A stretch of DNA of 64,000 nucleotides from Ramazzottius varieornatus (Eukaryota; Tardigrada; Eutardigrada; Parachela; Ramazzottiidae), in the NCBI GenBank assembly GCA_001949185.1, contig BDGG01000009.1, forward strand, positions 1,299,347 to 1,363,346, read 5' to 3'. Positions 32,347 through 43,700 of this stretch are shown in pieces (the stretch's first letter is position 1; every line of letters starts with the position of its first letter). Under the pieces are notes generated by a model. That model searched no databases. It worked only from the letters and a program-made list of their open reading frames with translations, and was not told the origin of the DNA. Made by a program: the position numbers and the translations under genes.

Positions 32347-33799
32347 ATGGAGGGAAAGCGGAAACATCGAGAAGACGCTTCGATTTCCGGCAGCGTGTCT
32401 GGCGACAGCGTCAACGAGATGGAGAGCGTCCACTCTGCACGTCCAAACGTGTATCTTCCGTCGAAATCTTTACCGAAGTTTGGTGCAAAGCTGAGCGTGG
32501 TTGGAGGACAAGAGGAACAAGTGCGGGAGAGGCTCGAACGCATCTACGACAGCAAACTGCGTGCCTTCCAGCATGCGAGATTCTGTGACGTTTCTGTGAG
32601 GTAAATACTTAGATGCCGCCAGCCAAAAAGTTCGTGCCATGATCCGTCACAGGAGGTGCACCACCCGTTCACAGACCTGCAAAGCTTGGGGTCCACCAAT
32701 ACTTCTTAAGCTGAGGGTCCAGACTATTTTTCCGGATCAGCTGTCTTGGGGTGGGAGTGCACTCCTCCCAGGATCATGGCACGAACCTCGTACAGCAGGC
32801 GGCATCCATGGGTCATACGCAGTAGTAATTCAGCACCGTGTTATAGTGACAGCCGTTTCCCAGTGGATGGTCCGATATTGTTATTGCAGAAGCAATGCTG
32901 GGAAAGGAGAAGACCGTGGCCAGTGCGGAACTCTGGATGCTGCCGACCTTACCGTGTTCGTCAAGCGGCTTTCCGGCGGTTTTAGACAACATTTCGGTCA
33001 ATGCCGCAACGATGCGCTGACCGGAAGTCAAATGACCATCTTGAGTCCACTGGAGGCCTTCTTCTTGGTGGACTTGGTGAGCAAGCTCAGCTGGGACCCT
33101 AGTTGACTGTGCATATGTCTGTCTTCCGTCCGGCCTGTGAGTAGTATGGCTCTTGCTTTACAGGGAAGTCTTGAGGTCAGAACCAAGTCGGGATGCCCAC
33201 TTCCTCTGCAAGATTTCAGAGCAATGCTGGAAGCCCAAGTTACCAATTTTGCATCACGATACAACATCTTCTCTGAGGTTCATCGCTCGACTCAGCTCAT
33301 CCTCAAGCCTTACAGTAGCGCCGGAGGAATAGAGCATCCGATGAAGGAGACAAGTGGCGGAGGAGAGGAAGTACAAGCCGAAGATTTATCCGCATTGGTG
33401 CAAGTCAATACGGCAGTCTCGGATGATCGGCATGAGGGCTCTTCCCTCTTTGCGGGATCAGCAGATTCTGCCAGCTCCGTGGTGGAAATGCCATCGTACG
33501 ATTTTGACAGATGGATGTCCAGCGTTGCTGCAGCAGCGACAGCAACAGCTTCGAGTTACCCGCAAAGTCTGCAGCCGGCCTTTAGCTGTCATTCCAAGTC
33601 GTCTGGCTCAACGTCCAGCTCCCTCTTTGACGTTGTCCTGACCGACTATCAGAAGAAAGACATTGCGTTTGACGACCTTTTCATGGCCCTCCTCCATGGC
33701 CAGCACTCCAATGCCACCGTCTACTTTGCCCGAGACGACGTTGGAGAGCTGAGCGGCTTTGCGGCAATCCTGGCCGATATCCCTTCTGTGCACTACTAG
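32347..33799 (+). CDS. TSEN54: tRNA-splicing endonuclease subunit Sen54-like
   Basis: Non-catalytic scaffold subunit of the nuclear endonuclease that excises tRNA introns. Exons: 32347-32600, 32890-33076, 33164-33799; 358 residues. Recognition rests on the conserved central block LSPLEAFFLVDLGSLEV, then a PLQDF helix, FASRYNIFSEVHRS and ILKPYSS, which follow the Sen54 order (EEALYLLE...SIQEAY...YQVFSHLKR). A serine/alanine-rich linker follows, and then a short C-terminal beta segment with VYFARDDVGELSGF. It is much shorter than human TSEN54 (526), mostly through loss of linker. Divergence is high, so the call depends on motif order. The ATG at 32347 opens a charged N terminus. Confidence 0.75.
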
Positions 33800-33985
33800 A
33801 GGCTGTAAGTTCTCCCTCCTTCTGGTTCTTCTTGGGTGCTTCCAGGCAGTTCCTTGCGATCAGAGTGTAGCTACGTAACGAGGGCCATATCCTGAGTGGA
33901 CTTTTCGGTGAACGATTGCTGTAGTAGGGTCCATTTTGTGTAAGCTGCGTGGGGCAGGGACAAGGAAGCATACGTCCGGTGAACA

Positions 33986-34752
33986 ATGACGGGGAGGGAT
34001 GGGCGAAGCCCCAAGGAGGATCCGCTGCAGTTGGATCGGCTCCTTGTGGAGCGTGTCAAGCATTATGAGCCGGACGACCAACTTGTGGCGCGAGAGTTCA
34101 ACCGCCAGCAATGCATGAGGGGTACGCCGACTTGCAAGCTTTGATACCATGATACTTGACAAGTGAGCAAGTGAGCACATTCAAGCTTACCAACAAGAAG
34201 CTTACCAACAAGAAGCTTACCATAAGCACGAGGAAGTCTTCTTCCTTCACTGCGTACTATGGCTTATTGCAGATGTGGCCATCACCAGGAAGATCATGTC
34301 GGATCACGATCGCATGGATGACCATGAACCACCAGGTAACCTATCGTCTTGCCATGTGCTGTCTACTGTGAGATAGATGGGCTAATGTACAGTGCTGCAT
34401 ATCTGTGTTGACATAGAGGACTTCATGCGGCAACTGAAGATTCTGCAACAGCCTCCTCATGAGCGATACGATCTGCCCCTGACCAGTGCCCAGGAATATG
34501 GCTTCTACCAGGCCACTTCCGCGGTGAGATTAGCTAACATGGCACTTATCGTCTGCGAATGGCATAGACCACGGCAGCATTCTTCCGCTATCACCTCTGA
34601 CCTGCTCTCTTTTCTGTCACTTCCTACAGGTTACCAACGACCGCAGGGATATTCGCTTCAACTTTCCCAAGCTTCACACCGAAGTTACTGAGATTCCCGA
34701 TCTCTTCACACGCGACAAGAACTATGAGAAGATGTTGAAGCATCCAGGATAG
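33986..34752 (+). CDS. CFAP144: cilia- and flagella-associated protein 144-like (FAM183)
   Basis: Small axonemal protein of 142 residues, about the size of human CFAP144 (FAM183A). Exons: 33986-34121, 34273-34335, 34417-34523, 34630-34752, in phase throughout. The signature order KDP near the N terminus, MS-HD, F..L, PHERYDLP.T, QEYGFY and DRRDIRFNF matches the family (MSWHDNL, ...YPxTxxQExGW..., DRRLNHF). Family members are microtubule inner proteins of motile axonemal doublets, so the gene implies motile cilia or flagella. It follows TSEN54 by 186 bp and converges on the NOPCHAP1-like gene. Intron 1 contains a short tandem repeat. Confidence 0.7.
34183..34221. repeat. 15-bp tandem repeat in CFAP144-like intron 1
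   Basis: Unit aagcttaccaacaag, two full copies and a nine-base partial third. Entirely intronic. Confidence 0.85.
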
Positions 34753-35059
34753 AAATACGGCAGCAACACGGAAGAATAGTGCGTATCACTGGCATTCTTC
34801 TTTTCTGCCATGTTATGCCTTTCTTGGCGCGAGTTTGTCTGGCGCATATGGCGTTGCTTGACAGCCACAGCTTCAAGAGCGTATTGTGAATGGCCATAAA
34901 CTATGGAAATGACAGTGGGAATAACAGTCCGTACTCCTACTGTCGCAAGTTAAGGGCTACTCAACATAGCAATCGAACCTCTGTCAAGAAACGTCCAACT
35001 GTATTCAGTGCAGGAATATGTTCGAAATAAACAGAGCAGTCTACTGTGGAACGATCTTA
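34753..35059. other. convergent intergenic spacer
   Basis: 307 bp between two facing stop codons; an aataaa signal lies near 35027 on the plus strand. Probable 3'UTRs only. Confidence 0.4.
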
Positions 35060-35708
35060 TCACGTTGGAGGAGGTGGAGGAGCGTGTAAGTCTGAGGACT
35101 CTAGAATCTTTTTCCTGGCAGGGCATTCGTCGTCGTCGCTGATATCGGAGACGAAAGACGACTCTGTCACGTCCGACTCGGCCTCCAAGTCTTCGGAATC
35201 ACTGGAGTATTCAAACAGGCCTAAATTCTACAAAAGCCACATATTCCTTTAGTGACATCGACAGTACGTCGATCTCCACTATCGACGAAGAATGTTTTGC
35301 AACGAACTTACGAATTCGACCGCAGTTTCACCGTCCTCGACATGCTCAATGTCCAATTGTTCAGGACTCTGCACCGTATCCATCCTTCTCTGCAGCTCTT
35401 CTTCCGATGACTTCATGACCGGAAGAAAACCCTTAACACGGTCCATTATTGCCAATCCTGCCAATATAGTCAGATGAGATCCTTTCTTCACTGTTATGTA
35501 TTGATTCACTGCGTCGAACTACAGAGACATTACCTCGTTTCTTGATCTTGTCGGCCTCTGCTGCCTTGGATTGTTGGTCCATCTCAAAGGGTCGCTTGCG
35601 AAGCAAGAGCATCGAGGGAAAAGGTGAGGGGTTGGGAGCGCATTCCAACTTTCCTCCATGATGAGACGAAGGCGTCGTGTCGTCGTTCATGATAGCGAAA
35701 TAATCCAC
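35060..35708 (-). CDS. NOPCHAP1: NOPCHAP1-like (C12orf45) snoRNP assembly chaperone
   Basis: Predicted 162-residue acidic-tailed protein. Exons (minus): 35708-35534, 35457-35312, 35227-35060. The core LLLRKRP, MDRVKGFLPVMKSSEEELQR, LDIEHVEDGE and the following LFEYSSDSED acidic run parallel human NOPCHAP1 (C12orf45), whose core reads DQVQTFLPQM...ANEKL...NIENIDG. That human protein links NOP58 to the R2TP complex during box C/D snoRNP assembly. The tail is rich in Ser, Asp and Glu and ends in a proline run. An alternative start is the second Met six codons on. The family is poorly conserved, so confidence is moderate. Confidence 0.6.
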
Positions 35709-37970
35709 CTCTTTCGCTCTCTGAATTGACTACCGACCCTCTCCTCTTTTCTTCTAGTCGTTCCACGCACCACAAGATAGCCGCAAGACGCACAAACTGT
35801 CTGATGGTGGTACGACAGGCAGGATCCGGAAAACAGCAACGAGACAGAAAGTTAAAAACTTGCTAGACGTACAGTACAGTATAGTAAGGAATACGGGCCG
35901 TCGACAGCTCGTTCTGCTCACTCAAACGTACAGTACCCTGCTGAAATGCAGCACGTCCCCAGGAACAATTTTACTTCACTGAAGGATGCTATCGACAAGA
36001 TGGATGGAGACAGAAATCAAGAAGAGGCCGTAGAAATACAGAGTAAAATCATCAGCGATGGCCGGATGAATTACCCAGTGCATTACCGAAAACACAGAAT
36101 GGCTTCCCAACATCACCTCATGACCGGCAATCATCACAATCAAGCATACAATTATGTTTGTTATTGCTGGTTTCGTACAACACGGTGGCCGAATAGTAAG
36201 CAAGTACAGTAGAAAAACAAATGATTGAAATGAATGCTAAGAATGAAAATTAAACAGAGAGCCCGTAATACTAGAGAGTTTGCGAGGACAGGTCAGGTCT
36301 CATAAACTGACATCATATTTGCGACTCTCAGGTTGCAGTCTCAGATTTGGACAAATCAACTCCGCCCCAATCAAGCTTTATAAGAGTCAGAAGTGACGTC
36401 ACCACCTGTGCATGCAAAGAATTTCGCCTCGCGGTCCCACGTTTGTGCACTCTCATATCGCAATGCTGGCTCTGCCGACCGGAAGTAAAAAACTCTGACC
36501 GGATCTGCAGTGGTGTCTTGACTCTTGACCATCTTTCACTCTCCCGAACTCACTTTAACATTTTGCATGGCACGAAAAGGAGACGACAACACGCACGATA
36601 AGGCGAAAGTCAAAGGAGGCACATCGAAGACATATCCGATAACGCGAGGGATACGCCTGTTTGCTCAGTTTCTACTTCAGCAACTTTGGTGCAGCTTCCT
36701 AATGTCTAAAGCCTGGCTAGCCGGCATTACAAACACCCGCAGACCACATAATGGGCAGCCTCAACTGGTTGCTCCGGGGTTAAAGCGGCCATCGTTGCTT
36801 AATGCTGACTGCGCCGAGAGTTCATGACAGTCCGAAAGTGATACCGCTCTCGTTCGTCGAATGTCAGCCGGCTAGCCAGACTCCTAGCCTCTGGTGATCT
36901 GGAAGTATCCTGGTGCTATGAAGTTCACGGATAACAGCAAATCTTCAAGCTTGAGCCGCGTTTCCTCGGGCATTGTGAGACTGAAAGTGCGCGACTGAAG
37001 TGGGGTTAGATGCGTGTAACGTTGTGTCGTAATCCCATGTAAAAATTCGAAACCGCACGCTGCGGTCTAAAATCACGAAAGGGGTAGTCTTCAGGCAACG
37101 GAACGCGCAGAGATACGCAAAAGTTAGAGGAGATAATGTACCGGACGGTCTTAGAAATCAGTCTCACCGAAATTTCAGTTTTCCATGAGACCAGTCGGTC
37201 ACGGTCCCAGAATTGAAGTCTCGGATTCCGAGTTGACCAATAGCAGCGTTTCAGCGTGCTCGAGCCGGCCCACGACCCGTCGAAGCATGAGACCGAAAGA
37301 TGAGAGTGGCTTTTTATGAGACCTGACTTGTCCTCGCCATCTCTATACTGCCAGACGGAAGAGATAACCAAACACCAATGAGACACTTGATCGGCTTTCC
37401 GCTCTGGCATATCGTGGTCACTCGTCAGTTCGATAACATCTGAAACGTGATGTTTCGCAATGTTTCAAGGAGCTGACGTCTTCTGATAAAGTTGCGCCTG
37501 CGGAAATCACTGCGTTTGACCTGAGAACTGGACTCTTACTGGAGCATGTAAAAACTGCTAAAATTGGGTTCGAACACCGGATCTCCGGTTTGGGACGAAA
37601 GAATGTGCGCACCGATGACAAATTTTCTCTTTCGACCGGTTCACAGCAGGCCGTACGTGACGAATGGGTAATTTTTGATTTTGGGCTGGGTAACTCATCC
37701 GGCCATCGCTGGTAAAATCCTCCCCAAATAAAATGAAAAAAATCACATTGCAAAATGTCAAAACAGTCCGTTGCCTCCTAAGACGGCGGATTTACAGGGA
37801 CTCTTGGCAAACGACACGGTGAGAAGTGCGAATGGCCCGAAGCAAGAGCTGGGTGACTGGGTCGCTTGCGGAAACATTCTTCTGGGTCCTTGTCCCATCT
37901 AATCTTCCTGGTTCCAGATTCACAGGTCGGAGAAGGACCAAGATATATATTGTATGGCAGCTGTCACTGC
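35709..37970. other. intergenic, about 2.3 kb
   Basis: No confident gene. Contains an open frame at 36567-36827 with a weak ribosomal-protein flavour and an inverted 26-bp repeat pair (36053-36078 and 37686-37711), both listed separately. Confidence 0.45.
36567..36827 (+). pseudogene. open frame with a weak eL6-like start, possible gene fragment
   Basis: The 86-residue frame begins MARKGDDNTHDKAKVKGG, a very basic start, and contains TYPITRGIRLF, which vaguely recalls the VRGIGRYS segment of ribosomal protein eL6. It is preceded by pyrimidine-rich sequence. After about 32 residues the resemblance ends, and no further eL6 exon is visible downstream. It could be a decayed retrocopy, a first exon whose partners I missed, or chance. 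Confidence 0.2.
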
Positions 37971-39077
37971 TCACTTGATGTAGGTTTGCAGCAGCTTCAG
38001 GACGTTTTCGTACACTTGTTCCACATCGCGATTGCCGTCGATCTAAAAATGAAGGTCTGTTGACTCTGTTCCTCATGCAATATCCAGGTTTGGCTTGCTA
38101 ATTAAGTGTCCGTTCCTACTCTGGCTATAAACTGTTGTATCTGCAGGTCTCTTAACATAGGCTGGGTGTACTTGACGTAGTATTGTATTCTTTTGTGGAC
38201 AATGTCCGGCTTGTCTTCTGGTCGGGTGCCATTCTTACTGCGCATCGCTGTTCGGTCTGCCAGGACGGTATCCGGGCATTCAATGACGATAACTAGAGTG
38301 GCTTTTCCAAACTGCAAAGCGCACTCGCACATACAACGCTTATTGTCCGAAAAGTCCAGTTGACAAAGGTGGCCTTTGCTACTTACTGATGGTCAACTTA
38401 CATCGGCTTCCCAGGCGGTCTTCTGTTCGGGATCTCTGGGGTAGCCGTGTACTAGGAAAGGTTCGCCCTGTTCCAGGCTTCGGTAGATGTTCTCTCGCAT
38501 CACTTCGTGGGCATCCATCTATGCGATAAAAAGATCTGGAGAACCCACCAATACCTCAGAGGAGGAACAAGAGGCACGCTCACCGACTCGCAGAGGTTGC
38601 CAGCTTCGATATTCATTTTACATCGTTTGGCTCGAGGTGTCGGGTCCCTGTTATCGCAGGAGGCCGCTTCTTGCCGAAGTAGCTCACCCATCGACAGATG
38701 AACATAACCAAGACGTTGAGCTACCAGCTTGCAGACTTCCGCCTTCCCTGCCGAAGGTCCGCCTGCAAAAACCTTCGTATTAATTATAAAGTAGGCCACA
38801 GAAAGTTTCGGTAAGCAATCACATCTCCTTCACATGTCAACCGGAAGTTCGGTGCATGGCCGGCTTGATGTGACTGCACGTGATGCCACAAATGACGAGC
38901 ATGTTTGCTGTCCCTACCAAATACTAGAACGAAAGGGAGTCCAGCCTTTTGTATGGCAGCGGCTTCCGGTGTTCTGTTCTACGAGCATTCAAACGTCAAC
39001 GCCAACATGGTACGGAGGCCCAGACGGAATGTAAAGTGGGTTACGGCTCTGCCCACCTGGTTCCAGGTCCGAAACAT
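37971..39077 (-). CDS. adenylate-kinase-family nucleoside monophosphate kinase
   Basis: Short-lid adenylate kinase fold, 213 residues as modelled. Exons (minus): 39077-39057 and 38978-38918 (both tentative), then 38762-38584, 38518-38402, 38311-38120, 38042-37971. Core motifs: P-loop FGGPSAGKAEV, YVHLSMGELLRQE (NMP-binding start), LVHGYPRDPEQ (the GYPR motif), VIVIECPDTVLADR, a short PEDKPDIVHKRI lid, and IDGNRDVEQVY near the end. The fold and order match AK1/AK5-type enzymes. The P-loop is unusual: the normal GGPGSGKGT has become GGPSAGKAE, changing a glycine and the residue after the lysine. Catalytic competence is therefore uncertain. The first two exons rest only on splice-site and frame logic. 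Confidence 0.78.
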
Positions 39078-39313
39078 CGTGATACAATCGGCGGATCTTC
39101 AGTGTGAGAAACAAAGGGCCTGTCTGGCTCGTGAACTTTACTGCAATTTTCGTGTTCACAGCTTATAAGTGGTGGTCGTCTAATTTATATACATATCCGA
39201 TCGACAGATACGGTAGATTTCGCTAGCAACTGTTGCGCTCAGCAAACAAATAGTCTCTATCGCCACAGCGGCAATAAAATCTGGGTCGGCGCGCAAAATT
39301 GAGTTTCTATTGC

Positions 39314-39969
39314 CTAATCAGAAAGGGCTGCCATTGCGAAAAACCTGAATTCTTCCCAGTCAATCTCTGCGTCACCGTTGACATCGTACTCTTTGAAGAT
39401 CCTCAAAATCTGGTTTTCTATAAAAGGAGGAAGCGTTAGACAGCAGCGAAGAAAGAGCGACATGTACCATGTGTCGCAACGAGTCTAACCTTCGAGATTC
39501 CATAGAAAGCCAACGTCGGTGAATTCCTTTGCCGAAATGGATCCAGAGAAATCTTCGTCCATCAAGGTGAAGCACATTTTGGCGTGGCGCAGAATAAACT
39601 TCTTTTCCAGCTTGTTATAGGCAGCGACCATCAGGCAGACTAGGACGTAGAACTCTTCGAAGATAATAAAGCCCCGACAGCCTTTGTCCAGCATATCGAA
39701 GACCCGAATGATGCGGCGGTCGGTCAGGTCCGTTACATGCTTCATAAACTGCAAAGCATCTCAATAGATACGATGACATGATTTGCGACTGCGGATAAAT
39801 GTGCGAAGCCTACTTCATAGAAAATGGCATCGTTCCATTTTCCGTCGGTATGGATGTCCAAAAGATCGTAAAGTTCATGTAGCAACTGGGTTTGGCGTGC
39901 ATTGAGCCAAAGTTGGGCGCGGTCGAGATGCAGACTCTTGAGGAACTCGGACGTCAAGTTCAGAGGCAT
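39314..39969 (-). CDS. EFCAB9: EF-hand protein, EFCAB9-like
   Basis: 172-residue calcium-binding protein. Exons (minus): 39969-39814, 39748-39490, 39417-39314. The order MPLNLTSEFLKSLHLDR, LYDLLDIHTDGKWNDAIFY, FMKHVTDLT, IRVFDMLD, FEEFYVLVCLMVA, RHAK...LMDEDFSGSIS, FLWNLE and FKEYDVNGD follows mammalian EFCAB9 closely (YFHILDVHG, FLHHVTDL, INIVFDMLD, KFYMLVCMLLAHQN, FRDFDITGD). The last two EF loops, DEDFSGSISAKE and DVNGDAEIDWEE, look canonical for calcium binding; the first is degenerate. In mammals EFCAB9 is the calcium sensor of the sperm CatSper channel. The start at 39969 matches the family N terminus. Confidence 0.82.
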
Positions 39970-40014
39970 TCCACTACTCGGCTTCGCCGCTTCGCCAGTC
40001 TGCGTAACAAGCAA

Positions 40015-40783
40015 ATGACACTTTTGTAGATACGCTGTAACTTCGAAGGTTCAAAAGCGTTGCAAGTTACTATAACTCTGAGCTGCTAGGATACCTGCCT
40101 GATAGCTACCGGATGACGGTGGTGGCTTCCGCTACCCCATTGCAACTCACAGCGGCGCACGACTGCACTTCCGGGCTCCTGAGTTTCGGGATGGCGCTTC
40201 CTGCAGCACACTCATTATATTATAGAGCTATTTCGATTTCAGTAATACATGTGCCGCTTTCTAAAGCACTTACTGCCATCAGAATTGTCACCTAAATGAA
40301 TTTGCTCTACGCCCGAACCAATTTCGCACTGGAACTGGGCGGAAGTAGACAGTGGCGCCATTCTACGTGTCGTGTCACGTACCGTACCCGGAGTGCGGAC
40401 TGAAAGTCTGAGAATGTTCTGGCAAAAGTCCAGTTAGAGATCTGATCAGCCCGAATTTATACGTTGAAGATGGCGATAATGATCGACACGGATCACAAGG
40501 CTTCTGCAGTTCCTGCCAGCTAGGCCGACCACTCTTTACATAATATGGAAAATTAAAGCCTCAGCTCGGCCAGCTTGCCAAGAAGCGTTTGCTGAACTCC
40601 ATTAGCGTTGGTTGATCGAGGTGAAACGTTCTCCCCTCGTGGTGCACATCTTGAGCCCGAAGGAGCATCTTTCTCGGGAAAGAAGGGCCCAAGGTTGTTA
40701 ACCACCCACTTGCACGATAATCGTAGTGCCCTTTGATTGCAGCGTACTGTGGAATGTGGACTGTGATCGAAGAGGAGTAGACT
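40015..40783. other. intergenic, EFCAB9-like/DDHD divergent
   Basis: About 0.8 kb between divergent starts, presumably holding both promoters. Open frames here lack recognisable domains. Confidence 0.4.
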
Positions 40784-43700
40784 ATGGAACCAGTCTGGCC
40801 CTCAAAGGTGAGTACGGAAGACGACGATGTTCCTCCTTCTGGTCGACCTCGACTGATGCGTCGCACTTCTTCACTGTTGGACTGCATGAAGTACAGCATG
40901 TCCATGGCTCACGAAGTTCCTCTCGACAATCTCCGCAAGAAATATTCTTCCGAAGGTGGGTGCTCTTCTGTTGACTTGTACTTGACGACATTGTCTGATC
41001 GATCTATTAATATAACCTATAATTGATAAACTATGCGCCAGCAGACTCGAAAGTGGGTGGGTGGGAGCTCGGCGCGGGAAAATTTGAAAAAGTTTGTAAC
41101 ACACTGGGTTTCGGTTTCAGAAGCATGGAAAACAGGAGGTCAAGTTCCGGCTGCAAGATTGTCGCGGAAAGCATCCTTTGCTGAAGGCGTCGAAGATGCT
41201 TCCTCGGTGGACTCTGAACTTGCTTCCAGATTTCAACAGCTAACTCGCATGCGCAATGCCGAATTCCGAAGAACGCGCTATGATAGCGCTCCAGCTTCCA
41301 TTGTGAGTACAAAGTGCAGACAAATCAGAGATTGTATGAACTTGGACCCACACAGCATAAATTAAATCAGCTGTGGCGACAGTTGTCGGTTCTTGAAGTA
41401 GGGGAGGCTACGTCTATCCCGTAAAAGAGGATTTTTCGTTGGTGATTATATTTCTTTTGTGAAATTTGGCCTAGTTACTCAGTAAAGTCAGATGACGTAA
41501 TGCAAAGTCCAAATATTGCACATCATACGTTTTGATTCTTGATTGAATTGGCGTTTCCCCCACAATAATCTTGCATTTGGGACGGGATTCGGAAGAGCAA
41601 AAACAGTGAGTGTGTTTCTTTGTTGGAAAATCTCAGAACGTAAATTATTGCAGCACATGGTGAAGGCTAGAGGTATTCCAACTGGTACATCGGGTGCAGC
41701 GGACATACTGTGAGTTCGGATGCAGAACAGCGGAATGGAATGTGTTGTGTTAACAGGCCTATGGCTACTTTGTGGTCTCGAGTCAGACTGATGATGTGGA
41801 AAACCTCTACAGCTGACTACAAAGAGGAGAACGGTTGGTCTAAACTATGTTGGTGTCCTGAGCGCTGACGGGCTGTGTGTTTTGTTTGGCAGGCTAGTGG
41901 ACTGGGGTTGTATCGAAGCAGCAGTTGGGTCTCCTCGATGGGAGACGCCTCCATGGATCAAGGTTCATTCGATAACGTCGACGGACTACTTTCTCGGGCT
42001 GGAACCCTGCCCTATGTCCCTGTACTGGCCCACTGGTTCTTTATTCGCAAGGACAACAGCAAGGAGACATGGGTGCCCTTCACTCTTCACGATAGCAAGG
42101 AGCTGGAGGAGGGTTGGGATCGCTGTGAGCATTGGCTTTACACATCCCTTTTTGTTACCTAATATAGTTATGAGGCAGACTCAACAGAGAAACTGCGCTG
42201 TTCGAGGAAGAGTGATCTAGTCCATTTCTCTGTGTTGGTTTTAGACAGACGAGGCGAGAAGAGCTTCGCATTCATCCCGACACAAGGAGGCCGTTACGAC
42301 GTGGACCTGAAAGGACGCAAGCTGGTGGCAGTCTACTGGGAAGAAGAGCCGTTCCCGGTCCGACGAGCCACCTGGTTCTGGAAAGTTACGGGTGACTTGT
42401 GGATCCCTTATGAAGAGACCATCGCTGATAAGCTCGAGGTAGCCCTTCACCGAGCAATGTACAGGAAGCCGAAGAGCGTCTATACCCTGTTTCGCTGTTA
42501 TAAGAAAGCCGTTGATCTGTTAGAATTATAAGTAAGAATATCCGTTTGCTGTTGTGAAATATTTCGGTTATCTGTGCAGGGCGAATACAAGTTGATATGC
42601 AGAACTGGACAATGGCAAAAGCGCATCGACCTGCCGGGAGGAGAAACTATCATTCTGCATTCGGAGACGGCGATGATCCACTATGATGCCACCAAGAGCT
42701 GGGCCGACGTGGCGGTGGGTCTTCGTTGAGGGCTAAGATGTACCGTTAGGCGGCAGAGAGAGATGTTGGTTTTGGTCATTGCAGGAGACACTATACAAAA
42801 ACCAAAAGATTGTCAAGCGCGGATGGGAGGGAACGTGTACTCCGGACGAGGGAGAGTGGGAACCCGTCGATCACCTCGTCTTTGTCTCCCACGGGTGGGT
42901 TCGTCTTGCCTCAAGTGGTCGCAACCCTTATTGCCTACAATCCGTCTTCTCTTTCTAGAATTGGATCCTACTGTGACTTGAGATGGAGAACGCTCAACCA
43001 ATGTGGTAAGTTGGCTTCTTTGCCGTTCCAACCTGATCGCTGAAGGAAGCATCATTTCGTCCTGTAATCAGTTGGGCTACTTATAGTTGACGCGTACCGC
43101 CTTATGAGCAGGAACCTCCTTCGGGAGCATTTCAACTTTGCCGGCAAGAAAGGCAAGACTTTCCGCGTGGAGTTTATACCCATAAACTGGCACGGCATAC
43201 TGCACAGTGACAATGTCGAGCTGGAGAACCGCATCAAGCGAATCACCCTCCCAAGCATTCCCATCGTTCGGTGGGTTCACTTCGCCTCGGTCAACTGCTT
43301 TGTACACTTGCCTTTACTCTCGTTTTTCTAGGTATTTCGCCAACGATTATGTGCTGGACATTTTGTTTTATTCTAGTCCCATGTTTTGTACGGTAAGTAG
43401 GCTTTTTTTCAACCTTGTTGAGCTTCCCAGTGTAATTTAAAAGAAGCGCCTTTGTCGCTGCATGAAGGATGTAAATTGCACGACTGTATCGTTATCTTTG
43501 TTTTTGCAGGTGATTGCCAACCACGTTGGCACAGTTATGAACCGCGTCTATTCCCTCTTTCAAAAACGCAACCCAAATTTCAAGGGCAGCGTCTCCATTC
43601 TTGCTCACAGCTTGGGTAAGTCCGCCAAGACTTACCTACGGTCCTGCGGTACCGCGCGCGGTGAAAGCAATGCCTAATACACCTTGCTGAGGCTGGTTAT

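Noticed and set aside
37560-37580. gggttcgaacacc resembling a tRNA T-loop
   Set aside because: No acceptor or D-arm pairing partner at the right distance.
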